Source of the DNA: an uncultured Porphyromonadaceae bacterium
Lineage (GTDB): Bacteria; Bacteroidota; Bacteroidia; Bacteroidales; Muribaculaceae
NCBI GenBank assembly: GCA_947174335.1
Contig: CAMWIM010000003.1
Span: forward strand, 17,116-81,115
Reading direction: 5' to 3'
Length of the DNA: 64,000 bases
Of the stretch, positions 18,955 to 27,436 are shown piece by piece. The notes under the pieces were generated by a model, which searched no databases, was not told the DNA's origin, and worked only from the letters and a program-made list of their open reading frames with translations. Each line of letters opens with the position of its first letter. Position 1 is the stretch's first letter. The position numbers were made by a program, and so were the translations under genes.

Positions 18955-19050
18955 CATTGTTGTTGAATAATTATGTTATAAAGCAGATTTTCAAATTGGC
19001 TTTTAACTTATAATTTCATCATTTTAAAGCTTTAAAAATTACAATATAAC

Positions 19051-20877
19051 ATGTCATTCCCTTTAAGAAGTAATCAAAGTACAGGTGGCAGACGCATGGC
19101 CGGAGCCCGAGCGCTATGGCGTGCCAACGGCATGACCGAAGAACAGATCGGACGCCCTATCATCGCTATCGTCAACTCATTCACCCAGTTTGTTCCCGGT
19201 CATACCCACCTCCACGAAATTGGACAAATCGTCAAAGCCGAAATCGAAAAACTCGGATGTTTTGCCGCCGAGTTTAATACAATCGCTATCGACGACGGTA
19301 TCGCAATGGGACATGACGGCATGTTGTATTCGCTCCCCTCTCGCGACCTCATCGCCGACTCGGTCGAATATATGGTCAACGCCCATAAAGCTGATGCAAT
19401 GGTTTGCATCTCAAACTGTGATAAAGTGACCCCCGGTATGCTTATGGCAGCTATGCGACTCAACATCCCGACAATCTTTGTTTCAGGCGGACCGATGGAA
19501 GCCGGACAAGTTGACGGCAAAGCGGTTGACCTTGTTGATATTATGGTTCAGTCGGCCGACGAGACCGTTTCTGACGCTCACGTTGAAGCTCTCGAAAAAC
19601 ACGGATGCCCCACCTGTGGCTCTTGCTCAGGTATGTTCACCGCCAACTCGATGAACTCACTCAACGAGGCAATCGGACTTGCCCTCCCCGGCAACGGAAC
19701 CGTTCCCGCAACCCACGCAATGCGCATCGAACTCTTCCGCCGTGCAGCCCGTCAGATTGTCAAAAATACCGAGGAATATTATTTAAAAGGAAACGAAGCG
19801 GTTCTTCCCCGTTCTATCGCCACACGTCAGGCAATGATTAACGCAATGACACTCGACATCGCAATGGGCGGCTCAACCAATACCGTTCTTCACCTTATGG
19901 CAATCGCTCACGAAGCAGGTGTTGATTTCAACATGGGTGACATCGACCAACTTTCACGCAAAGCACCCGTTCTTTGCAAAGTGGCACCCAACTCATCATA
20001 TCATATCGAAGACGTTAACCGCGCCGGTGGTATCATCTCGATCATGAAACAGCTCGCCGATGCAAATCTGATCGACACGACTGTCAAACGTGTTGACGGA
20101 TTGACGCTCGCTCAGGCTATCGATTCATGGGCTGTTGGTGGCAAAAACTTCACCGACCAAGCCGACGAACTCTGGAAAGCGGCTCCCGGCGGGAAACGTT
20201 CAACCCAAATGGGTTCTCAAATGACTTTCTTCTCAACCCTCGATACCGATCGCGCTGCGGGCTGTATCCGCGACATCGATCACGCCTACTCACTCGATGG
20301 CGGACTTGCCGTTTTGCGTGGTAACATTGCTCAAGACGGTTGCGTTGTCAAGACTGCCGGAGTCGATGAATCAATCCTCTGTTTCAGCGGTCCAGCCAAA
20401 GTCTTTGAATCTCAGGACGAAGCTGTTGAAGGTATTTTGGGCGACAAAGTTAAAGCCGGCGATGTAGTTGTCATAACCTACGAAGGGCCCAAAGGAGGTC
20501 CCGGTATGCAGGAAATGCTCTACCCGACCAGCTACATCAAAGCCAAACATCTCGGTCGCGAATGTGCGCTCATTACCGACGGACGTTTCTCAGGCGGTAC
20601 ATCAGGACTTTCAATCGGTCACATCTCTCCCGAAGCCGCTGCCGGCGGTAACATCGGTCTTGTACGAGACGGTGACATCATCGAGATTGACATTCCAAAC
20701 CGCTCAATCAACCTCAAGGTTGACGACAAAACACTTGCCCAACGCCGTAGCGAAGAAGAAGCCCGCGGTCGCGACGCCTTCACACCCCACCACCGTCAGC
20801 GCGAAATCTCAAAAGCCTTGAGAGCATACGCTTCAATGGTTTCTTCAGCCGACAAAGGCGGTGTAAGAAATATTTAA
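19051..20877 (+). CDS. ilvD: Dihydroxy-acid dehydratase
   Basis: Iron-sulfur dehydratase that makes the 2-keto acid precursors of valine and isoleucine. The 608 residues include [13 protein letters not shown], the cluster motif [45 protein letters not shown] and [18 protein letters not shown], all expected of IlvD/Edd proteins and favouring IlvD by operon context. It is the first gene of a five-gene run and ilvB follows after 18 nt. Confidence 0.96.
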   Translation: MSFPLRSNQSTGGRRMAGARALWRANGMTEEQIGRPIIAIVNSFTQFVPGHTHLHEIGQIVKAEIEKLGCFAAEFNTIAIDDGIAMGHDGMLYSLPSRDLIADSVEYMVNAHKADAMVCISNCDKVTPGMLMAAMRLNIPTIFVSGGPMEAGQVDGKAVDLVDIMVQSADETVSDAHVEALEKHGCPTCGSCSGMFTANSMNSLNEAIGLALPGNGTVPATHAMRIELFRRAARQIVKNTEEYYLKGNEAVLPRSIATRQAMINAMTLDIAMGGSTNTVLHLMAIAHEAGVDFNMGDIDQLSRKAPVLCKVAPNSSYHIEDVNRAGGIISIMKQLADANLIDTTVKRVDGLTLAQAIDSWAVGGKNFTDQADELWKAAPGGKRSTQMGSQMTFFSTLDTDRAAGCIRDIDHAYSLDGGLAVLRGNIAQDGCVVKTAGVDESILCFSGPAKVFESQDEAVEGILGDKVKAGDVVVITYEGPKGGPGMQEMLYPTSYIKAKHLGRECALITDGRFSGGTSGLSIGHISPEAAAGGNIGLVRDGDIIEIDIPNRSINLKVDDKTLAQRRSEEEARGRDAFTPHHRQREISKALRAYASMVSSADKGGVRNI

Positions 20878-20895
20878 AACTAAAACAGAACAATA

Positions 20896-22617
20896 ATGGA
20901 AAATAATCATATATCAGGTGCCGAAGCACTTCTTAAATCGCTGATTTGTGAAGGCGTAGACACTATTTTTGGCTATCCGGGCGGTCAAATTATCTCAGTA
21001 TATGACAAACTATATGACTATACCGACCAATTGCACCATATTCTTGTTCGCCACGAACAAGGTGCTATCCATGCTGCTCAGGGATATGCCCGTACGACAG
21101 GACGCCCCGGCGTTGTCATCGTGACTTCAGGACCCGGTGCAACCAACGTGATTACAGGTCTTGCCGACGCTTTGATGGACAACACCCCGATTGTTGTCAT
21201 CAGCGGACAGGTTGCTTCTGACTTTCTCGGCACAGACGCTTTCCAAGAGGCTGACGTTGTTGCAATGACCCAACAAGCCACCAAATGGGCTATCCAGATA
21301 CGTCGTCCCGAAGAAATTCCCGCTGCCGTTGCCCGCGCTTTCTATATCGCATCAACCGGACGCCCCGGACCGGTCGTTCTTGACATAGCCAAGGATGCTC
21401 AGGTTGGAATGATGGACTGGAGTCACGAACGTTGCCGTGCGATCCGCAGCTACGATCCTTGCCCCAAGATTAACCCGCAGGATATTGACGAAGTAGCTCA
21501 ATTGCTTGAAACAGCAAAAAAGCCGATGATAATTGCCGGTCATGGCGTCATGATAGCCAACGCCGAGAAATCACTGCTCGAAGTTGCCGAAAAAGGCAAC
21601 ATTCCTGTTGCGACAACCCTTCTCGGATTATCTACAATCCCGTCTGACCATCCGCTCAACAAGGGAATGGTCGGCATGCACGGTAATCTTGGACCAAACT
21701 CTGCTTCTCTCGAAGCAGACCTTATCATCGGTGTCGGACTCCGCTTTGACGACCGTGTTGTCGGCGACTTCAATGCTTATGCGCCCAACGCCCGCATCGT
21801 TCATGTCGATATCGAAAGCGCCGAACTCAATCGCAACATAAAGACTTTCAAGGCGATACACGCCGATGCCGACGACTTTTTCAAAGCTTTATCTGAAAAA
21901 ATCAAACCGACAAATAACCCCGAATGGCTTGCCAAATTTGATACTCGTGACAAATTCGAGACTGAGAAAGTCATCAACCCGATATTGAAACCCGCTGAAG
22001 GTCCTCTCCACATGGGTGAGGTTATCCGTGCGGTTGCCGATGCGGCTCCAAAAAATGCCATTTGCGTTACAGATGTCGGTCAAAACCAGATGTTTGCAGC
22101 CCGTTACTTCCGTTATCATGCCGACAAGAGTTTCTTGTCATCGGGTGGTCTCGGAACAATGGGATTTGGACTTCCTGCCGCAATGGGTGCCAAGATCGGA
22201 GCACCCGACCGTACCGTTTGCCTGTTTGTGGGCGACGGCGGTTTGCAGATGACCATTCAGGAGCTTGGCACAATCATGGCTTACAACATCGGTGTGAAAA
22301 TCATATTGTTGAACAATGACTACCTCGGCAACGTACGCCAATGGCAGGAACTATTCTTCAACAGCCGCTTCTCTCAGACACCGCTTGTCAACCCCGATTT
22401 CAATAAGATTGCCGAAGCTTATGGAATCAGAACCGGCAAAGTGACACGACGTGAAGACCTTGCCGATGCCATCGCCGACATGCTTTCTGACGACAAAGCA
22501 TATTTGCTCAATGCCGCAATCGGATCTGACGAAATGATCTTCCCGATGATTGCCGCCGGAACTTCATACGAGAAAATTATGATTTCTAAAAACGAGAACT
22601 ATTTCCCTCTCAAATAA
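20896..22617 (+). CDS. ilvB: Acetolactate synthase large (catalytic) subunit
   Basis: Thiamine-diphosphate enzyme that condenses pyruvate with pyruvate or 2-ketobutyrate. The N-terminal domain has FGYPGGQIISVYD and the catalytic-Glu motif LVRHEQGAIHAAQGYAR. The C-terminal ThDP/Mg domain has the GDGGLQMTIQELGT ... NNDYLGNVRQWQ block. The 573-residue length is normal. It sits 9 nt upstream of the first ilvN. Confidence 0.96.
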   Translation: MENNHISGAEALLKSLICEGVDTIFGYPGGQIISVYDKLYDYTDQLHHILVRHEQGAIHAAQGYARTTGRPGVVIVTSGPGATNVITGLADALMDNTPIVVISGQVASDFLGTDAFQEADVVAMTQQATKWAIQIRRPEEIPAAVARAFYIASTGRPGPVVLDIAKDAQVGMMDWSHERCRAIRSYDPCPKINPQDIDEVAQLLETAKKPMIIAGHGVMIANAEKSLLEVAEKGNIPVATTLLGLSTIPSDHPLNKGMVGMHGNLGPNSASLEADLIIGVGLRFDDRVVGDFNAYAPNARIVHVDIESAELNRNIKTFKAIHADADDFFKALSEKIKPTNNPEWLAKFDTRDKFETEKVINPILKPAEGPLHMGEVIRAVADAAPKNAICVTDVGQNQMFAARYFRYHADKSFLSSGGLGTMGFGLPAAMGAKIGAPDRTVCLFVGDGGLQMTIQELGTIMAYNIGVKIILLNNDYLGNVRQWQELFFNSRFSQTPLVNPDFNKIAEAYGIRTGKVTRREDLADAIADMLSDDKAYLLNAAIGSDEMIFPMIAAGTSYEKIMISKNENYFPLK

Positions 22618-22626
22618 TTTCACCTT

Positions 22627-23193
22627 ATGACTGATAATAACCCCATAAAACTATACACCCTCTGCCTGTATTCTGAAAATACGGTCGGACTTGTCAGCCG
22701 CGTGTCAGTGATTTTCACACGCCGATGTGTCAACATTGAATCAATCTCGGTTGGTGCATGTTCAATCGAGGGTGTCACAAAATGGGTTATTACAGCCAAG
22801 ACCTCACGCCGTGCGATGGAAAAGATTGCCGCTCAGGTTGAACGTTGCATCGACGTGCTGAAAGTCTTTGTATTTGACGACGAAGAAATCATTTATCAGG
22901 AAGTTGCCATCTACAAAGTGGCAACCGCTCCTCTGCTCAAAGAACACAAAATCGAGGAAATCATCCGTAAACACTCGGCTCGTATTCTCGACATCACCGA
23001 CGAATATACCGTAATCGAGAAAACAGGTCATTACAGCGAAACCGAAGCCCTGCTGGCTACTCTCAAACCCTACGGACTCAAACAATTTGAACGCAGCGGA
23101 CGTGTTATTGTCACCAAGTCGACCCAGGAAGCAGTGACCGAATTTCTTGAAATTCAGTCACAACGTCTCGCAAACAACACAACCAACTCCTAA
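22627..23193 (+). CDS. ilvN: Acetolactate synthase small (regulatory) subunit, first copy
   Basis: Regulatory partner of IlvB. The 188-residue protein begins with an ACT domain (LYSENTVGLVSRVSVIFTRR, then INIESIS-like), which in the family binds valine for feedback control. The C-terminal half is the second ACT-like domain (EKTGHYSETEALL, ERSGRVIVTKS). It starts 9 nt after ilvB and ends 3 nt before a second, homologous ilvN. Its residues ARRAM... region and the ligand-loop residues VGACS differ from the second copy, so the two may respond to different effectors (inference). Confidence 0.95.
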   Translation: MTDNNPIKLYTLCLYSENTVGLVSRVSVIFTRRCVNIESISVGACSIEGVTKWVITAKTSRRAMEKIAAQVERCIDVLKVFVFDDEEIIYQEVAIYKVATAPLLKEHKIEEIIRKHSARILDITDEYTVIEKTGHYSETEALLATLKPYGLKQFERSGRVIVTKSTQEAVTEFLEIQSQRLANNTTNS

Positions 23194-23196
23194 GAT

Positions 23197-23754
23197 ATGG
23201 AAACTAAACTATATACAATCACTATATTTTCTGAAAACTCGGTTGGTTTGCTTAGCCGAGTTTCGCTAATATTTACCCGCCGTGGCATCAACATCGAGTC
23301 AATCTCGGCAAGCTCCTGCTCTATTCCGGGTGTTACCAAATGGATCATTACAGCCTTTACCAATCGAGAGCTTCTCGATCAGGTAGCAAAACAGGTTGAA
23401 CGATGCATCGAGGTGCTGAAAGTGTTTGTTTATGACGATGATGAGATTATCTATCAAGAAGTTGCGCTTTACAAAATTGAAACCAACCTTTTGTTTGAGG
23501 AGCCTCACGTTGAACGCATCATTCGTGAACACTCAGCCCGTATCCTCGAAATAAAACGCGACTTCACCGTCATCGAAAAAACCGGACACTACCGCGAAAC
23601 CGAAGCCCTCTTTGAAGAGCTCAAACGCTTCAACCTCAAACAGTTTGTCAGGAGCGGACGTGTCATTGTAACCCAGTCGCCAAACGAATATATCACCGAT
23701 TATCTCGTCGAACAGAACCGCCGAATCAATAAAATCAATGATGCAACCGAGTGA
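23197..23754 (+). CDS. Acetolactate synthase small subunit, second tandem copy
   Basis: A second complete IlvN-type protein of 185 residues, 3 nt after the first. The two align without gaps over about 175 residues with roughly 63% identity by hand count. Identical blocks include VTKW, EIIYQEVA, HSARIL, TVIEKTGHY and RSGRVIVT. Differences cluster in the loop after INIESIS (VGACSIE versus ASSCSIP), close to where effectors bind in ACT domains. Both frames are intact, so neither is an obvious pseudogene. The stop overlaps the start of the thioesterase by 17 nt. Confidence 0.93.
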   Translation: METKLYTITIFSENSVGLLSRVSLIFTRRGINIESISASSCSIPGVTKWIITAFTNRELLDQVAKQVERCIEVLKVFVYDDDEIIYQEVALYKIETNLLFEEPHVERIIREHSARILEIKRDFTVIEKTGHYRETEALFEELKRFNLKQFVRSGRVIVTQSPNEYITDYLVEQNRRINKINDATE

Positions 23755-24508
23755 ATTCCGCATCCCTGAAAAAAGCTACACCTCAAGTTTCTTCCTTGGT
23801 GCCGGACGTTGCAATGCCCAGGGCGAACTTCCGCTTACATCGCTGTCTCAGCATCTCATTGATGTAGCGACAGCCCATGCCAACCATCTCGACATCGGCT
23901 ATGACCACCTGCGTCTGAGCAATGCGTCATGGGTTCTCAACCATCTGTTGATTGAGATGATCCGCTATCCAAAAATCAACCAAACCTACAAAATCACGAC
24001 ATGGGTTGTCACCACAACCCGACTTTACAGCGACCGTGCCTATGCCATGATTGACATTGACGGCAACATTCTCGGCTATGCCCTGTCGCGTTGGGTTGCT
24101 ATAGACATCGACGCCCGCAAACCTGTTAACCTTATACAAATTTTTGACGGTAAAGACCCCAATACCGGTGTTCTGCCTCCGATTCAGGGATTCAAACGAC
24201 TGACTCCGGTCGATGATGTCGAAATCAAATTTGATTACACTTTCAAATATTGCGACATCGACTGCAACCGTCACGTCAACACCACTCGCTACATCGAACA
24301 CATTCTAAACCTTTATAGTGTCGATTTTTTCGACACCGAAATGCCCGTCAAATTTGACATCGTCTTCCACCACGAAGCCTACTACGGCGACCAAGTCTCA
24401 ATACTCCGCACCCACGGCGATGCCGAAAACGAAGACAAAATCGAGATACGCCGAGGTGACATCGCCCTCACAGTCGCCACCCTCAAAGTCGAGCCGAGGA
24501 AAAAATAA
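23738..24508 (+). CDS. Acyl-ACP thioesterase
   Basis: Hot-dog-fold thioesterase that releases fatty acids from acyl carrier protein. The 256 residues contain two hot-dog repeats. The second has the family motif DIDCNRHVNTTRYIEHIL with the Asn and His expected at the active site. The start ATG at 23738 lies within the end of ilvN2; a second ATG follows at 23741. Its place after ilvN is familiar from other Bacteroidales ilv operons, where ilvC often follows (recall). Here a minus-strand gene follows instead. Confidence 0.9.
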   Translation: MMQPSEFRIPEKSYTSSFFLGAGRCNAQGELPLTSLSQHLIDVATAHANHLDIGYDHLRLSNASWVLNHLLIEMIRYPKINQTYKITTWVVTTTRLYSDRAYAMIDIDGNILGYALSRWVAIDIDARKPVNLIQIFDGKDPNTGVLPPIQGFKRLTPVDDVEIKFDYTFKYCDIDCNRHVNTTRYIEHILNLYSVDFFDTEMPVKFDIVFHHEAYYGDQVSILRTHGDAENEDKIEIRRGDIALTVATLKVEPRKK

Positions 24509-24555
24509 ACTCTTTCAAGCTACTATCACGTAGAACGACTACCAACATCATCGTA

Positions 24556-24583
24556 ATTATGAATTATGCATTATGAATTATGC
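24556..24583. repeat. 14-bp direct repeat (attatgaattatgc) x2
   Basis: Two perfect back-to-back copies at 24556-24569 and 24570-24583. The second encodes the last codons and stop of the minus-strand gene. It is simple AT-rich repeat DNA between the ilv operon and the accessory islet. Confidence 0.8.
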
Positions 24584-25164
24584 ATTGAGCATTGTTTCAA
24601 GCAGTGCCTCAACTGCGATCTCATCGTTGATGTCAGTCGGCTGATGTTACTGTAACGTTGACCGGTCAAGAAGCAATGTTTGAGCGAATGTTCGAGCGAT
24701 TGGAGAGTTGTATCTTTGGGGAGAATTGATGAGAGCTGAGTGTCACCGGTAGCGATGAGATATTTGATGAATCCTTCGATGATAAACATTTCGGGATGAG
24801 CAGAATAGTCAATTGATTTGAATACTTTTTGATTGGGAGTGGTTGTTTCAACCTGATGAGTTTCGTTTTCGGGTTGTTCCGCGTCTTGTTGGGCTTGCAT
24901 TTCTCTTTCACGGGCTTCACGTTCGGCAATAGCTTTTTTAGCCTCACGACGTTTGCGCATACGTTCGCGACGTTCGGCATCGAGTGCCACTTCATCAGCA
25001 ATCGAACGCATAAAAGTGCGTACTTCTTCGCCCATAAAACATGGAGGGGTCATGCGACCGTGAAAGAGAAAGTCATAAAGAGCGATGATACACTTTTCGC
25101 GTTGAACACGGTGCATGTCGTCAAGTCGTTTTACCCAAGATTTTTTGAATACGATTTTTTCCAT
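24571..25164 (-). CDS. Charged hypothetical protein, possibly DUF6291-like
   Basis: A 197-residue protein I do not recognise with certainty. The N terminus (EKIVFKKSWVKRLDDM, then IIALYDFLFHGRMTPP) resembles the start of DUF6291-type phage-associated proteins. A very charged Arg/Lys/Glu coiled-coil segment follows (about 65-95), then an acidic Gln-rich linker and a helical C-terminal half. The last residues (SMHN and stop) are encoded by a 14-bp direct repeat, so the C terminus may have been altered by repeat insertion. It has its own promoter and faces the thioesterase. Function is unknown. Confidence 0.6.
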   Translation of the reverse strand: MEKIVFKKSWVKRLDDMHRVQREKCIIALYDFLFHGRMTPPCFMGEEVRTFMRSIADEVALDAERRERMRKRREAKKAIAEREAREREMQAQQDAEQPENETHQVETTTPNQKVFKSIDYSAHPEMFIIEGFIKYLIATGDTQLSSILPKDTTLQSLEHSLKHCFLTGQRYSNISRLTSTMRSQLRHCLKQCSMHNS

Positions 25165-25204
25165 AGTGATATAAATTTTGATAAAGTGATTAAAAATTTT
25201 TCTG

Positions 25205-25212
25205 CAAAGTTA
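25205..25212 (-). promoter_or_regulatory. -7 box for the charged hypothetical gene
   Basis: CAAAGTTA on the plus strand reads TAACTTTG on the minus strand. It lies 41 nt upstream of the start at 25164. Confidence 0.5.
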
Positions 25213-25288
25213 CGTTTGTAGAAGGTCAGTTTTGAGTAAAAAGGTGACAAATTATGTATCGTTGATAATCAGTGGTTTACATATTTGC

Positions 25289-25647
25289 GGGCGCACGAGC
25301 CGTGCGCCCCAACACACACCTAACAGGCTGACTTACAAGGACGTACAACTAACATATCCACGTTTCAAGCAAGTGTACCAAAATTGTGGTTCATCATCTC
25401 CGACGATGATTTTTTTGGTGGCTTCTCGTTCTCAGCCAAGGCACTGACGAGCCATGACTGAGTTAAAAAAGAGTTGTTGGTCTTCGACCAACCTCCTACA
25501 TATCAAGCGGATGAATAAGCACTATACCTACAAATCAACATATAGCTATGCAACCTCGAAGAGGTTGAATTCCTATAGCACAGTCATGGCTCGAAGAGCC
25601 TTGGCTGTGTAAGGGATACCTCCCCAATTACATCCTCGACGAGGATG
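25289..25647. repeat. Cluster of small REP-like palindromes
   Basis: The 681-nt gap between 25164 and 25846 holds no convincing gene but at least seven short hairpins. They are 25289-25309 (9-bp stem), 25393-25410 (6 bp), 25431-25462, 25476-25492 (7 bp, ttc loop), 25551-25567 (7 bp, gaa loop), 25579-25609 and 25631-25647 (7 bp, gac loop). The elements at 25431-25462 and 25579-25609 are inverted copies of one ~31-bp sequence. The 7-bp stems are followed by similar trailers (acctcctac, aattcctat, aacctac). This resembles a REP/BIME cluster. The open frame at 25232-25447 is not coding-like. Confidence 0.7.
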
Positions 25648-25780
25648 AACCTACAAAATTAGGATAATCGAGTCAACGGAGCCGACTCTCTTAAGCACTC
25701 TAAATTAATCCATTAAAGACTATCCGGACGTGTTTTATACAATTCCACATTAATATATTTATAAATTATTAATTGTTTTA

Positions 25781-25811
25781 TTTGCCAATTAAAATATTTG
25801 TATTAACTTTG
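25781..25811 (+). promoter_or_regulatory. Promoter of the XRE/CoiA-like cassette
   Basis: TTTG at 25781-25784 and TAACTTTG at 25804-25811 are separated by 19 nt, close to the full Bacteroidetes -33/-7 consensus. The XRE gene starts 34 nt after the -7 box. Confidence 0.65.
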
Positions 25812-25845
25812 CAGCATAATTCAAATAATCCTTTAATTATATATT

Positions 25846-26310
25846 ATGGCATTTAAATCAAAAGCAAATATTATCAACAATAAAATTGTTGAAGTAACGG
25901 TACCTGATGGTGAAAAATTTCAAGTCTATTGTCGTATCGGTTGCTACTTAAGCGAAGACACAAAAAAAATGGAACTCGAACTTCTTGAAGCCATCTTTGA
26001 TAAGTATTATTCTGAAGACAAAGAACAAATGATTAATAACATTTGGATTAACTCTAAAATTAACGGAATAAGTTTTCTCGGAATTTCTCCGGGAGATAGA
26101 CAGCAAGAACGTACTCGTATAGGTTCCCGAATTAGAGAAATTCGTGTTGAGCGAGATATGGAAGCTCGTGACCTTGCTAAATTAGCAGATATAGATGCCG
26201 CTAACCTCAGCAGAATCGAAAATGGGAAATATTCTGTTGGATTTGACGTTCTCTCAAAAATTGCAGCCGCTTTAGGTAAAAAATTAGATTTGGTAGATAT
26301 TGACAACTAA
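25846..26310 (+). CDS. XRE-family helix-turn-helix protein
   Basis: A 154-residue protein with a Cro/C1-type HTH in its C-terminal third (about 91-148: IGSRIREIRVERDMEARDLA, then IDAANLSRIENGKYSVGFDVL). The N-terminal 85 residues are not recognised; they start with a small beta-rich segment (VTVPDGEKFQVYC) and an acidic helix. It is 3 nt upstream of the CoiA-like gene and shares its AT-rich composition, so the two probably form one transcript. A role as repressor of the cassette is inference. No operator was identified, although the promoter is flanked by AT-rich symmetrical sequence. Confidence 0.85.
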   Translation: MAFKSKANIINNKIVEVTVPDGEKFQVYCRIGCYLSEDTKKMELELLEAIFDKYYSEDKEQMINNIWINSKINGISFLGISPGDRQQERTRIGSRIREIRVERDMEARDLAKLADIDAANLSRIENGKYSVGFDVLSKIAAALGKKLDLVDIDN

Positions 26311-26313
26311 AAT

Positions 26314-27387
26314 ATGCATCCTAAACAAGACTATTCCTACGCTTTTAATAGTGAGAAAAAACTCACTTCTATTAACAGTGCTACAAAAGGCAATCAGTAT
26401 TATTGCCCTTGTTGCGGTGAAGTTATGATACCAAAACAAGGGCAAAAAAATCGTTGGCATTTTGCTCATAAAGCTAACCTTGAAAATTGCTCTTACGAAA
26501 CCTACCTTCATAAATTAGCTAAAATCAGAATTCAAGAATGTTTTAATCAAAATTCGAGTTTCAATATAACATTCAAGCAAGAATGTATGTGTGATGCTAA
26601 TGTCTGCTCAATTAAGAGATTTCCACGCTGTAGTTGGTTTGAACAGAAAACATTTGACATTAAGAAATACTATAATAGCTGTGAACAAGAGGTCTCCATA
26701 AAAGGTTTTGTGGCTGATTTATTAATATCAGATAATTATTCTAAATATCCACCAATATTAATTGAGATATACGTAACACACAAGTGTTCGGAAGATAAAT
26801 TAAATTCAGGTTTAAGAATAATTGAAATACACATTGACTCAGAAGAAGATATTGAAAAAATCACATCTTCGGCTTCAATTATTGAAAGAGCTGGGGAATT
26901 TCTGCCCAGACATTCTTTCCCCAAAACCGATATTACCTTTTATAATTTTAAAATTGAAAAAATAAAAAATCCACCTATTGAGTTCCAATATCCTAAATTT
27001 AGATTTTGGATTGATCAAAATGAAGAATATCATTTTGACAAGACTAATGATTTTTCTAAATTAGATAAATGTATAACACCAACTAAACAAGAGATAATCA
27101 ATGCTATTTTTAGTATGGAGTCTTTACATGAAATAGAGTGGGATTGGGCCTTTGATAAAATACGAAAATTAGGACTAAAACTTAAATACTGCACTTTATG
27201 TAAGTTCTATAGAAATACTATATGCATATTATATAAAAAATTAAACAGCAGTAAACATCCAAGAAGATGGCATGCACGAATGTGTCCCCAATTTTTTTAT
27301 ACTAATATTGATTATAATTATTTTTACTTCAACGATACTGCAATTAAGTATATTGTCCGTGTAAATGGAGAAATAATATATATATAG
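26314..27387 (+). CDS. CoiA-like predicted nuclease with three Cys/His clusters
   Basis: A 357-residue protein resembling the CoiA competence family, in which a Zn-ribbon precedes a PD-(D/E)XK nuclease-like fold. The N terminus has Cys31, Cys33 and Cys34, then RWHFAHK (His49, His52). The nuclease-like core has GFVADLLIS (Asp135) and ILIEIYVTHK (Glu151, Lys157). A second Cys group (91, 93, 98, 106) lies between them. A third is at the C terminus (293, 296, 304, 324), in the CxxC-x7-C...C style seen in some metal-binding nucleases. Codon use is much more AT-rich than in surrounding genes, pointing to transfer. Function in this organism is unknown; DNA uptake or defence are both possible. Confidence 0.75.
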   Translation: MHPKQDYSYAFNSEKKLTSINSATKGNQYYCPCCGEVMIPKQGQKNRWHFAHKANLENCSYETYLHKLAKIRIQECFNQNSSFNITFKQECMCDANVCSIKRFPRCSWFEQKTFDIKKYYNSCEQEVSIKGFVADLLISDNYSKYPPILIEIYVTHKCSEDKLNSGLRIIEIHIDSEEDIEKITSSASIIERAGEFLPRHSFPKTDITFYNFKIEKIKNPPIEFQYPKFRFWIDQNEEYHFDKTNDFSKLDKCITPTKQEIINAIFSMESLHEIEWDWAFDKIRKLGLKLKYCTLCKFYRNTICILYKKLNSSKHPRRWHARMCPQFFYTNIDYNYFYFNDTAIKYIVRVNGEIIYI

Positions 27388-27420
27388 TAAAAGCCACCCC
27401 TGGCGGGATGGCTTTTACTA
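27385..27420. terminator. Bidirectional terminator between the CoiA-like and MFS genes
   Basis: A perfect 12-bp stem (tagtaaaagcca, 27385-27396, with 27409-27420) is extended by ccc/ggg pairs with one bulge. It lies between convergent genes and includes the stop codon of the CoiA-like gene. Confidence 0.8.
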
Positions 27421-27436
27421 TTATCGTGTTTACTTA

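Noticed and set aside
25232..25447. A 71-codon plus-strand open frame in the palindrome cluster
   Set aside because: It runs across several hairpins, has no homology I recognise and no promoter-like sequence before it.
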